The notes under the pieces are model-generated. The model worked only from the letters and a program-made list of their open reading frames with translations. It did no database searches and was not told where the DNA came from. The position numbers and the translations under genes were made by a program. Shown piece by piece: positions 54,601-64,000 of a stretch of 64,000 bases of DNA. The DNA is from Ephemerocybe angulata (lineage: Eukaryota; Basidiomycota; Agaricomycetes; Agaricales; Psathyrellaceae). Location: positions 558,001 through 622,000 of the forward strand of contig JAACJK010000166.1 of NCBI GenBank assembly GCA_013368325.1, read 5' to 3'. The stretch's first letter is position 1. Each line of letters begins with the position of its first letter.

Positions 54601-55762
54601 TATGGCTCAGATGCAGCCTCCGCCATATACGGAAAACCCTCCACCGAGAAGGCCTTCGTCGAAACCCTCTTCCAACGCATCCTCATCCTCTTCATCGTCA
54701 TCTTCCCACCGCCGTCGAGAGGAAAGGAGAACAGGCGACCTGTCACAAGAACTTCAGTACCAGAATGGTGCCCCGGCTCCCCAGATGTATCCTGAACAAG
54801 GACCTCCGTCGAAATCTAGGTCTTCTCCATCTCACCGTCACCGGGAACCCAGATCAGCGGAAGGGGATCGGTCACAGGACCTACAGCACCAGCAGCAACC
54901 CCCTATGCCGGTGTATCCTGACCAAGGACATGACCAAGGACTTCAGAACATTCCTAAGGAGAGTCGAGACCCTTCCAAGAGTTCGACTCGAGACGCACCC
55001 GAACTGTATCCCCAACTTCAATCTCGACCGCCATTAGCCCCGACTCCTCGAATGATTTCCGACGACCGACGAGCTCAACGTGCTGTCAACACGCTATCGG
55101 GCGTCCCCGAGATGGGGGTCCACCATAGCCAGCCACGGCCGTCGCAAGGCTTCGAGCCTACTTTAGAGCAGCCTACTCGCGATCTTCAGCAGCAAAAACA
55201 GTATACCCCGCAACAGCAACAATACCCCATTCAAGATAACCCTAACTCGAAAGCGAGTCGTTCTATCAGCCCTAGCATTATGTCCTCCACCACCGGGATG
55301 CCTCGATTTGCCCATAACCATATGCCGAAAAAGCTGGTCATGCCTACACCCTTGCTCGGGCAGCCAAACCTTCATGCTCAATCGTTCAACGAGATCTTCG
55401 ACCCTCGTCCTGCTCCAACTAAACGATATACTTCTCGACCGATTGCAGCCATGCCGCCTCCAGGAAGTCGACCTCGAGATTCACCTTCTCCACCGAACTT
55501 CGCGCCCGCTCGCATAGGCCTCCGGGACCCCAGGCTTGATCCGGCCTTCTCTGCTGGGCGGAAGTTGAAGAAGCGGACCAGTTATGTGCCCCCACCGCCC
55601 CCGCCGAATGGTGTCTCCCACAACGCTGCTCTCACCTTCGACCCTCTTGTTACCCGGCTCACGCCACCTGCTATCAACGAGAAACCGTCGTCGAAAATCA
55701 AGGTTGGGCCAGAGAAGGTTGCGAAGAGAGGGGTGCTCAGCAAGCGGAGAACAAACCTCTAG
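51687..55762 (+). CDS. Large Pro/Ser-rich protein, possibly Pal1-like
   Basis: Exons 51687-52700 and 52778-55762; 1332 residues from the ATG at 51687, or 1356 from 51615. Most of the chain is disordered, with poly-Ser near 54675-54710 and Gln/Pro-rich stretches. The most ordered part is around residue 290-390: DLDKIDELDETFLYDARLHH then DGPYEVALRAGG, and across the intron VYMPPEVPPGVPLNLSPGQL. The HHDGPY element preceded by a D-x-L-D segment resembles the HHDGPFD core of Pal1 endocytosis/cell-shape proteins, but I cannot confirm homology. Other blocks: YHYFTGQEWVKLPLAPGHP at the start and a basic end GPEKVAKRGVLSKRRTN. Confidence 0.7.
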
Positions 55763-56098
55763 ATCGGCCCAACTCTTCCATTTACCCTTCACGATGCTTT
55801 CTAATGTACAATTCGCTTTATTCTCAACCGTACGCTAATCTGTTGTCTTTTCAGTCTCTGTTGCTTTGTTGTATGGTAATGTAGTCCTGACCCCTGAACA
55901 CACGTCGGGGGAAACACTTGTTGTACTATTTTCTAATTCTTTCCATCCACTTTGGACTTTCCTTTCTCTTTGGGTATGCCACTGTCACAAACATATTTCG
56001 ATCGCAGCATGGACGATCAGGCTTCTAGGGCTCGCAGTCAATTACATGTATATAGTAATAGTACACCAGTATCATAGGGATAGAGGAATCGTCGGTAC
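55763..56098. other. Convergent 3' flanks
   Basis: 336 bases between convergent stops; T-rich on the plus strand. Nothing further was recognised. Confidence 0.45.
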
Positions 56099-56977
56099 TC
56101 AGTACTGCAAGCGGAACATGAACTGGAAGCTGTATTGCTTGGTATCAGGATCCCAGTGGGACCAATTCCAGTAACCTGCGTCATCAGCCTCGTCCTCGAT
56201 TTCGCGGGCAGGAATTCGGAAGGCGATGGTCTCGTAAGGCTCAGCAGCGACCTACAGGTATGGTCAGCACCAGATAAAGCCAGTACAGGGCGTGACTCAC
56301 AATTAGGTATTGGTAGGCTTTGTTTGGCGGCTCGCGCTTCTGTTCCCAAGCGCTCATAAACCGTCTCCGAGGAATGACATCCGCCTTAATTTGAGGAAGA
56401 TGGACCTGCACCATCATACCCTCCTTTCCGGTGTCTGGGTCTCGAACCTTCGTGACACGATAACCAGGTCGGCCAATTTTGAGGAAGACTTTCCGCTGGA
56501 TGTTGTTCTGGGTTGGGGCGACCATGAGCTGGGTTTCCTTTGCATCACGAGCTGCACGTCGCGCAAGGTTCGTTTGATGTTTCTTTCCTTGCGTATGGGC
56601 AAGATAGGACCCCTCGTTTGTATGGAGTGTCAGACAAAGACGACATTCTAGTGAACCGAGATGGTTTCGAAGGATATATGGATCCTTGAAACCACGACAA
56701 TTCGGCGGTCAGTGTGGTATAGTAAGACACGACGGATGATACGCACTTTGGCAAGATCAATTGTTTCGAGCGCTAGCTTTCTCAGACGTTCTCGTCTGTC
56801 GACATTCGATTCTGAAGCCCCGGCAACACCACCACCACCAAACTTGGAGCCGACACGATTCTGAGGCAGGGTCAGTAAGGAGCGACACCTCGAGACAGCG
56901 CCAAAATTCTAACCTGATAGTCTGGGAGTATGGTCAGCACTTTCGTTACGCAGATACAGTCGGAGGTCCTTACCCAT
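56099..56977 (-). CDS. PRP11: Splicing factor 3a subunit 2 (Prp11/SAP62)
   Basis: Five exons from 56977: 56974-56977 (4 nt), 56914-56921 (8 nt), 56747-56860, 56301-56684, 56099-56251; 220 residues. Joining the tiny first exons gives MDYQNRVGSKFGGGGVAGAS, matching the human start MDFQHRAGG. The matrin-type C2H2 finger is LECRLCLTLHTNEGSYLAH then TQGKKHQTNLARRAA (C-x2-C, H-x5-H). The second domain is KIGRPGYRVTKVRDP, PRRRFMSAWEQKREPPNKAY, VAAEPYETIAFRIPAREIED. The Pro-rich tail of animal SF3a2 is absent, as in fungi. SF3a is part of the 17S U2 snRNP that recognises the branch point. It faces away from RRP5. Confidence 0.95.
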
Positions 56978-57223
56978 GATATTCGAGTTGGTGGTTCAGT
57001 GAATGGTCACGGAGGAATCAAGTCCATTCGCGTTTCCCGTGTCTGGGGGATGACTAAGCCCATCAAACCTGCTATTGCCATACTAGAAACACCGATCAAA
57101 AAAATACCACGGAGCGAACCTCCCTCCCTTGCCGTTTCTACCTAATACTCTGTACCCAGCCATACAGGTTGTGGTTAATGTTCTGAACCCCCTTTTTGCC
57201 TGAAAACGAAACCTAGCCGCATA
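56978..57223. promoter_or_regulatory. Divergent promoter of PRP11 and RRP5
   Basis: 246 bases separate two RNA-processing genes transcribed outward. An A-run GATCAAAAAAATACC lies near 57094. No PAC or RRPE ribosome-biogenesis motif of the yeast type was seen. Confidence 0.5.
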
Positions 57224-60200
57224 ATGGTGTCACAGAAGCGCGGCCTTGAAGAGCCCTCGAGCTCAAGAGAGTCGAAGAAACCGAAAAAGGATGCACGACC
57301 GCCTACCGATATGCCTGTGCAACCCTCGCTTCTTTCTGCGGAGGAAGTTGATTTTCCAAGAGGAGGAGGAACATCTTTGACTGCGCTGGAGGTCAAGGCT
57401 ACTCGTGCTGAGGGTGTGAAGGAAGCGAATGCCGAGCTGTTCGATGTGAGCTCTTCCCTTGCGTTTTCAAGGGGTAAACTGCTCACATGTTTAATCTAGG
57501 AGAAGGAAAGCAAAGGGAAGGGAGGGAAGAAGAAGAAACGAAAGGCCGACGATTCTGCAACTACAGAGAAGAAAAGCGACAAGATTCGCATTGAACATCT
57601 CAACTACAAGGTTAGGTCAAATCGTCGAAGCACAACTTGTAACTAACTTTCTTTTCAGAGGTTAACTCCCGGATTGAAGATTATGGGCCAGATTGTTGGC
57701 ATCCTTCCCCTTGCGCTGCTCGTTTCCCTGCCCAATCAACTTCTGGGCCACGTTCCTATCACCAATATCTCCGCCGAATACACGGCGCGTCTGGAGAGCA
57801 TGGAGACGTCTGACAATGAGGACGATGAAGAGAAGGATGCTTCAAGTCTCCTACCAGAACTTGGCCAGATATTCAAAGTTGGCCAGTACATCCGCACGGT
57901 GGTCTCTGCTTCAAATGCACCTGGCACAAGCGACCCTTCGGGTTTGTCAAGGTCTCGAGATGAACTCGCAAGATCCTGCAGGCGTGTGGAACTATCGCTG
58001 TTGCCCAATCGCGTGAACGAAGGTGTCCAGAAGGGGGACTTGAAGGCGGGATTCGTGCGTCAAGATTCGGGCTTCTCGAGCGCTTCTTAACTAACGAATT
58101 ATTGTAGACTCTGACCGGGTCAGTGAAAAGCGTTGAAGATCACGGTTACGTCCTGGACCTTGGAATATCTGGCGTAGATGGTTTCCTTTCCTTTAAAGAG
58201 TTCAAGTCCAAGAAGCCGGAAGCATCTTCGCGTCTCTCAGTTGGTCAAATCGTCGAAACCACCGTTGTGAGCCTCTCTTCCAACCAGAGGACATGTACAG
58301 TGACTGTCGATCCCTTGACTTTCAGAACTTCGTCGGTATGCCAATTCCATTCTATCTGTTTTACTTCCACTAAATCTTTTGCCAGAACTCGGAGGTCGCA
58401 TCTGTGAAATCCGTACTTCCTGGGTCCCTCGTACAAGCACTGGTCACCGAAGTGAGCACAGAAGGCGTCACTCTTCAACTTCTGGGTTTCTTCGACGGAA
58501 CTGTCGATCGCATTCACCTCCGGCACGAGGGCAAGGCTCTCAAGGTTGGTCAAAAAGTGAAGGCTCGCGTTCTCTACCAACACTCTGCAGACCCGCCTCG
58601 TTTCGCTCTCGCTTTGTCCCAGCATCTCATTGACATGGATAGTCGCAAAGTGAAGGCCGAGGAGGATGATGCATTGGTGCCGGTACAGGAACGATACCCC
58701 CTGGGTGCAGTTCTTGAATCTGCGAAGGTCATCAAGATTGAATCTGAGCGTGGCTTGTACTTGGAAGTGGAGAAGGGTCTCGAGGGCTTCGCCCATGTGC
58801 GTAACTAATCATTGAATCTCTCCAAAGCCTTCTAACCCTTTCTTAGATATCTCAAGTCTCGGACGACCACCTTCCGACACTGACCACTTCCGGCCCTTGG
58901 AAAGTTAACACCCTTCATCGTGGAAGGGTTGTTGGGTACCACGGGTTTGATGGAATGCTTCAGATTGCACTGAAACCGTCAGTGTTCGAGCAGGAATTCC
59001 TCCAGTTGACGGACTTCCAAGTTGGAGAGCCTGTGAAAGCGACCATTAAGACTGTATCTGAGACTGCTCTCTTCGTCAAATTGCCTGGCAACATTGACGC
59101 CGTCGTTTGGCCGAATCACTTTGCGGATATCAAACTCAAGCACCCAGGACGACGATTCAAACCTGAGTCCACCCTCAAGTGCAAGGTAGGTTCATTCAAC
59201 TACCCCAGTATTCGTAACATTAAAACATCCTCAAGGTCCTCGTTGTCGACCTGGAAAGGAAACGCATCGCTCTGACTGCGAAGAAGACCCTTGTCGAGTC
59301 GGACCTGCCTGTCATCTCCAAGTATGAAGACGCGAAGCCAGGTCTTATCACAAACGGTGTCGTTTTCAAGGTGTTTGAAAAGCACATTCTTGTCGAATTT
59401 TACAACAACTTGAAGGCATATATCCCTTTGAAAGAAGCGAGGTCCGTTGATTCCATAGTCTCCCCTCCCAAACTTCGCTTATCCCTCGCCAGTGATACCC
59501 CCAACGCCAAGCTCGCTGACTCTTTCCCAGTTGGTCGTGTCGTCCGCGTTAAGATAGTATCTTCAGACGCTGAGCAAGGGCGCATCGTGGCTAGCATAAA
59601 GCAGGCCGTCGCGCGGGCGCCTGTACCAGATGTCAGCGCTGTGGAGATCGGTGATACCGTCCAAGGTACCGTAACTGAAGTTCATGCCGAACATGTCCTC
59701 CTTTCGCTGGAATCTACCGAGGTCCGAGCCTTGGTGTCGATCAAGAATCTTGCCAACAACCGCAAGCTGTCCCCCGCTCAGATGCACGCGACTATCCGGG
59801 TTGGAGACCTTGTCGACGACCTCCTCGTAGTGACTCGTAATCCTGAGAAGGGAATTGTCATTGTTGCGAAGAAGCCTTCCGTACGGCCCACCCTTCCCGA
59901 GAAAGGCACCCCGATTACGATGGATACTCTTACTGTCGGCCAACTCGTCGGTGGACGTGTTACCCGTCACACTCGTGCTGGCACCCTTGTCAAGATCACT
60001 AAGAACATTGGCGGTTTCGTCAACCCTACCGACACATCCGACAACTTCGAGACTGGCTCGCCGTTTTTGCCTGTCGACAGCATCATCCGGGCTGCTGTAA
60101 TCTCCATCAACAAGGACAAGAGGCAGGTCGTGCTCTCAACGAGGGAATCTAGGGTGCAACCAGACAAAGAGCATAACGTCGCCGACCGAGAGATTGAGAG

Positions 60201-62226
60201 TGCAGCGGATCTGCACGTCGGTGATACTGTTCGAGGATATGTCAAGAACATTGCTGAGCACGGTCTCTTTGTGACTGTTGGACGAGGGGTCGACGCTCGA
60301 GTTCAGATTCGAGAACTCTTCGACGAGGTAAGACTGCTAGCTTTCTCATTTATGTGCCATGGCTGACAAAACTCTTTACTTAGTTCGTCAAGGAGTGGAA
60401 ACCCAAGTTCAAGGAGAACCAGCTGGTGAAGGGCAGAGTCTTGAGGTTAGTCAGCTTGATATTGACATATCTTCTGGGAGTTAATCGGTTCCCTAGTGTC
60501 GACGCTGAGGCTAACAAGATCGAAATGACGTTCAAGACCGGAGACTTGAGCCGCGAGTCGAAGTCCTCTGCTGCCCAGTTGAAGGAAGGTCAAAAGGTTG
60601 TTGGCCACATCAAGAGAGTGGAGGACTATGGTCTTTTCATTGACATCGAGGGCACGAAGCTTCACGGCTTGTGCCATAAATCCCAGCTAACTGACAATGC
60701 TGAGGCCAATGTCAGCGAGGCCCTCCAAGGATTCCGTGTTGGTGACAAAGTGAAGGCTATGGTCACTGGCGTTGACAAGGGGCGGATTTCTCTCAGCTTG
60801 AAGCCTTCTCACTTCCAAGAGGATGACTTCGAGGAGGAGGGGGATGCGTCTGACGAAGAAGAGGCAGACGTTTCTATGGACGCTGTGGAGGATGACGACG
60901 CCGAGGAAGAGGACGAAGAAATCGACAGTGATGCCGAGGACGCTCCTGAGGAGAGTGAGGAAGAGCAAGAGGAGGAGGACGACGAGGATGAAGCTATGCA
61001 AGTCGATGTTCCGGCACCTGCATTCCAACAATCCGCGGTAGCATCGTCATCGAAAGCAGCCACTTCTTCGAAGCCCATCCCATCTCTTACGCTCTCTGAA
61101 GGCTTCCAATGGTTCGGCGAGTCCCATAACTCTGACGAGGACGACAATGCATCCTCAGACGAGAGTGACCGGGAAGGCGAGCCGTCGAAGAAGAAAAAGA
61201 AGAAGCGAAAGGAGATTGAGAAGGATTTGACCGCCGACATGCACACAAAGGCACCCGAATCCAACTCAGATTTCGAGAGGCTACTCTTGGGTTCCCCGAA
61301 CTCGTCATACCTCTGGATCCAGTACATGTCGTTCCAGCTCCAGATATCCGAAATCGACAAAGCTCGGGAGATTGGCCGACGGGCGGTTAAGACCATCAGC
61401 TTCCGCGAGGAAGGCGAAAGGTTGAACGTCTGGATTGCATTACTGAATCTGGAGAACGTCTACGGAACCGACGAGAGCATGGATGCAGTTTTCAAGGACG
61501 CTGCTCGTGCGAACGACTCCAAGACCATTCACCTTCGTATGGCTGCCATCTTTGATCAATCAGGCAAGCCTGAGGTAAGTATCTAACCTGAAACATAGTA
61601 GATCATGAACTAAAAGCCTCGTAGAAAGCTGAAGAGCAGTACAAGAAGACTGGCAAGAAGTTCGGCAAGAGCTCAAAGGTCTGGGCGCAGTTCGGCGAGT
61701 TCTACCTGAAGCAAGGAAAGCTCGAAGAAGCCAGGAAACTCTTACCCCGCAGCTTGCAGAGCCTTGAGAAACGCAAACGTACGATGGCATTACTGTACCA
61801 CCGACCCATTACTCATCGTGTTCAACTCTCCAGATCTCAAGACGATCTCTCGCTTCGCTCAGATGGAGTACAAACTTGGGGACCCCGAGCGAGGCCGCAC
61901 CCTCTTCGAAGGAATCGTTGACTCACACCCTAAACGATGGGATCTGTGGTCTGTCTACATCGACATGGAGGCAGGACAGAAGGATATCCAATTCATCCGG
62001 TATGTATCCTTCAACACCCGGAATGCCCTCTAGCTTACGTTTCGCATCTAGGAACCTTATGGCCCGCGTCCTTGCCCTTAAAATGACCAGTCACAAAGCC
62101 AAGGCTTTCTTTAAGAAATGGCTAGACCTCGAAAAACGGATTGGAGACGAGGAAGGCGTTGACGCTGTCAAACAAAAAGCTGTCGAATGGACTCAACGAG
62201 CAACTGCAGCAGCAACCGAACCCTAA
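57224..62226 (+). CDS. RRP5: rRNA biogenesis protein Rrp5
   Basis: Twelve exons: 57224-57445, 57500-57610, 57659-58054, 58108-58335, 58386-58796, 58847-59185, 59236-60327, 60384-60445, 60497-61574, 61625-61778, 61834-61999, 62052-62226; 1477 residues, shorter than yeast (1729). A basic NLS-rich start (KKKKRKADD) is followed by a series of S1 RNA-binding repeats, for example TLTGSVKSVEDHGYVLDLG, SLVQALVTEVSTEGVTLQLL, VRGYVKNIAEHGLFVTVGRG and VVGHIKRVEDYGLFIDIEG. An acidic linker (about 1064-1125) and KKKKKKRKE precede the HAT/TPR C-terminus (NSSYLWIQYMSFQLQISEID, SKVWAQFGEFYLKQGKLEEA, WDLWSVYIDMEAGQ). Rrp5 is needed for both 18S and 5.8S rRNA processing in the nucleolus. Confidence 0.96.
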
Positions 62227-62932
62227 TTGTTGGATGGATCTATCTGCTGATTTTTATCGTGTACATACTTGACTGAAATACCACCGCACTGAGAATGATA
62301 CGTGCAAGAAACGCTTGAGTCGCAAAGGGCGGCGAAAAGAAGCGGGTTGCTTGGGAACGGTTGGCCAACGGTACAGCGTCGAGCAGAATTCTGACGGGTC
62401 CTTCCCTTACCAGAGGGTTGCTCTCCCGTGCGTTACCAGTTGTGCTCTGGGCACTATCGTGGCCTGCTCATCGGATACACCTAAGTAAACTTGGGGGATA
62501 TAATATACTAGATTTAAATACCACAAACGTCGCGAATCGTTACAAACAGTATGATTTTGTCATGATCGATCAGTCGCACACAAGTTGGTAGCTAGAGGCT
62601 GGAGGAAGAAAATAGGGAAAGGAAGTAACGACATGAAAAGGGGTCGGAGACTACCAAGATTCAACTCGGGGCAAAGCATATAAGCGATTCAGCAGGTGTA
62701 TGTAATGTATTATACTGGAGAGAGTTCAAAAGAGTGTGAGTGGTTGTATGTGGGAGACAGAGAGAACAGAGGCGCATTGGTACAGACAAGAGAGACCAAG
62801 AGAAAAGGGGAATAAAGAGGGAGAAGTCGAAAAGGGTATATACAAAAATATAAGTGCGTAGATCTACGACGAAGGGTGATGAAGAGAGGAAACGAATGAA
62901 TGAAGGAGCAACAAGAAAGAAAGACGAAGATG
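62227..62932. other. Convergent 3' flanks, purine-rich
   Basis: 700 bases between two convergent genes. From about 62740 the plus strand is strongly purine-rich (GAGAGA, GAGAAGT, GAAAGA runs). No gene or RNA was recognised. Confidence 0.5.
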
Positions 62933-64000
62933 TTACGATCGAGGACGCTCAGCACCCGTGTTCGATGAAGGATCATAGCTACTCAGCCGCCGACTACCCA
63001 TGGAATTGGCCAGCTGTCGTTGCCAATCATCCAGCTCGTTGGAAAGATGCTCGAACGCTAACGCATTCTCAGAACTCGAGGTACTGATACGTCGTCCTGA
63101 GACACCAGATATCGGTCTGCGGCCGAATGAGGACTGATCCACCTCGAGGAGCAACCCAATCTTATGTGACAGCTGCTCGTTTTCGCGACGCAAAGTGGTG
63201 TTTTCGCTGCTCAGCTTCTCGAGCAAAGTCTCGTCGTGCCCGCCGCGTGCGATGACCAACGAAGCTTGCAAGCGCTCGACATCCTGCTGGAGCTCCTCGA
63301 TTTGGATAAGGCGATCATGAGACTCGCGCTGAGAGGAGACGAGGCTTTCGCGAAGAGACGTGAGGTCCTTCTCCAGGCTGTCGAGCCGTGACCGAAGGTC
63401 CTTGTTCTCAGCCTGCACCCGCTGAGCATTTCGCTGAGTATCAACCAGCTGAGCGCGAAGTCCTTCCTCTTCAGCCGATGGCGTCGTGCGGCCATTAGCA
63501 CCTCGGTTAGACATTGATGACGACTTGCCACCGGTCCGCGCATCCAGCTCAGACTGCAATTGCTGGTTGGTGTTCTTCTGCTTCGTCAGCTCATCCCGCA
63601 TCTTGCGCATCATCTTTTCAGTGCCCCTACAACGATGATAAGTCTCGATAACCTTCCGCGATAAGCATACGGACAACTCACTTGACATAATGCACGGCGA
63701 TCTGATAATCCTCTTCCATCTGGTGAAGACGCTCCTTGTACGTCTTCTCCGACTCTTCCAACTTGCGTTCAGCATCGGCGGCCCTTCCACTCGCGTCTGC
63801 ATCACCATTGCTCCCCGGGCTCTGCGTCGACCGAACTCGGTTGAGCTGAATCGAAAGCTCGCTAACCTGCGCCTCCGCATCGCGCTGCTTCTTCGCCACC
63901 TGCGCGAGCTCCCGCTCAGCAACCTCATACTGTCGTGTCCGCTCCGCAAGCTTCGTCTCAAGGTGATGCAGAACCTCCGGGGAGGCAGCTCCGTTTGCTC
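62933..64000 (-). CDS. Coiled-coil protein, N-terminal part outside window
   Basis: Two exons are visible, 63682 to beyond 64000 and 62933-63626, with a 55-nt intron; about 337 residues of the C-terminal part. Long heptad-rich helices dominate ([80 protein letters not shown]), broken by a Ser/Gly linker ([20 protein letters not shown]). The end is a Ser/Arg-rich segment ([20 protein letters not shown] then [20 protein letters not shown]). No named family was recognised; such proteins are often spindle, septum or polarity scaffolds. Confidence 0.75.
   Translation of the reverse strand, partial: EQTELPPRRFCITLRRSLRSGHDSMRLLSGSSRRWRRSSAMRRRRLASFRFSSTEFGRRRARGAMVMQTRVEGPPMLNASWKSRRRRTRSVFTRWKRIIRSPCIMSSELSVCLSRKVIETYHRCRGTEKMMRKMRDELTKQKNTNQQLQSELDARTGGKSSSMSNRGANGRTTPSAEEEGLRAQLVDTQRNAQRVQAENKDLRSRLDSLEKDLTSLRESLVSSQRESHDRLIQIEELQQDVERLQASLVIARGGHDETLLEKLSSENTTLRRENEQLSHKIGLLLEVDQSSFGRRPISGVSGRRISTSSSENALAFEHLSNELDDWQRQLANSMGSRRLSSYDPSSNTGAERPRS

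Overview
The window looks like nuclear DNA of a filamentous basidiomycete, probably an Agaricomycete. Genes are densely packed on both strands, almost every gene is interrupted by introns of about 47-65 nt with GT(R)NG donors and CTAAC-like branch points, the families are eukaryotic housekeeping families, and a fungal-type Helitron is present. No tRNA, rRNA or CRISPR was seen. All gene models were spliced by eye; phase was checked at every junction given.

Left part (1-12.3 kb) is the accessory region. It opens inside an uninterrupted RepHel gene of a Helitron transposon that runs off the left edge (DUF6570-like N-terminus, HUH Rep, PIF1-type helicase). On the same strand follow a five-exon gene of unknown function, a compact but catalytically complete ribonucleotide reductase small subunit, and a small chromodomain-like protein. 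Then comes about 1.6 kb of gene-poor DNA with a 123-bp direct repeat pair and two neighbouring hairpins.

From 12.3 kb on the order is ordinary host sequence: MAPEG glutathione S-transferase, a Ser/Pro-rich protein, a Nop6-like RRM protein, syntaxin Sed5 (minus), NAD-glycerol-3-phosphate dehydrogenase, an ankyrin-CCCH zinc-finger protein, bifunctional GARS-AIRS purine enzyme (minus), a 1550-residue disordered protein with a long ER/K helix, two small minus-strand genes separated by only six bases, an Lnt/nitrilase-like membrane protein, a BCL7-like protein and Mediator subunit Med7 (all minus).

The right part holds a 19-exon peroxisomal acyl-CoA synthetase, mitoribosomal protein mS23/Rsm25, proteasome lid subunit Rpn5 (minus), an F-box protein with a hydrophobic tail (minus), replication factor Sld2 (minus), two large disordered proteins, splicing factor SF3a2/Prp11 (minus), rRNA-processing factor Rrp5 and a coiled-coil protein cut by the right edge (minus). 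Several neighbours are divergent pairs with 120-330 bp shared upstream regions (Sed5/GPD, Med7/acyl-CoA synthetase, Sld2/unknown, SF3a2/Rrp5).

The points most worth a second look are the Helitron with its neighbouring cargo-like genes, the nucleotide-reductase gene whose R1-docking tail sits on a 22-nt last exon, micro-exons in SF3a2, two probable GC-AG introns, and the in-frame pair of genes split by one stop codon near 32.3 kb.
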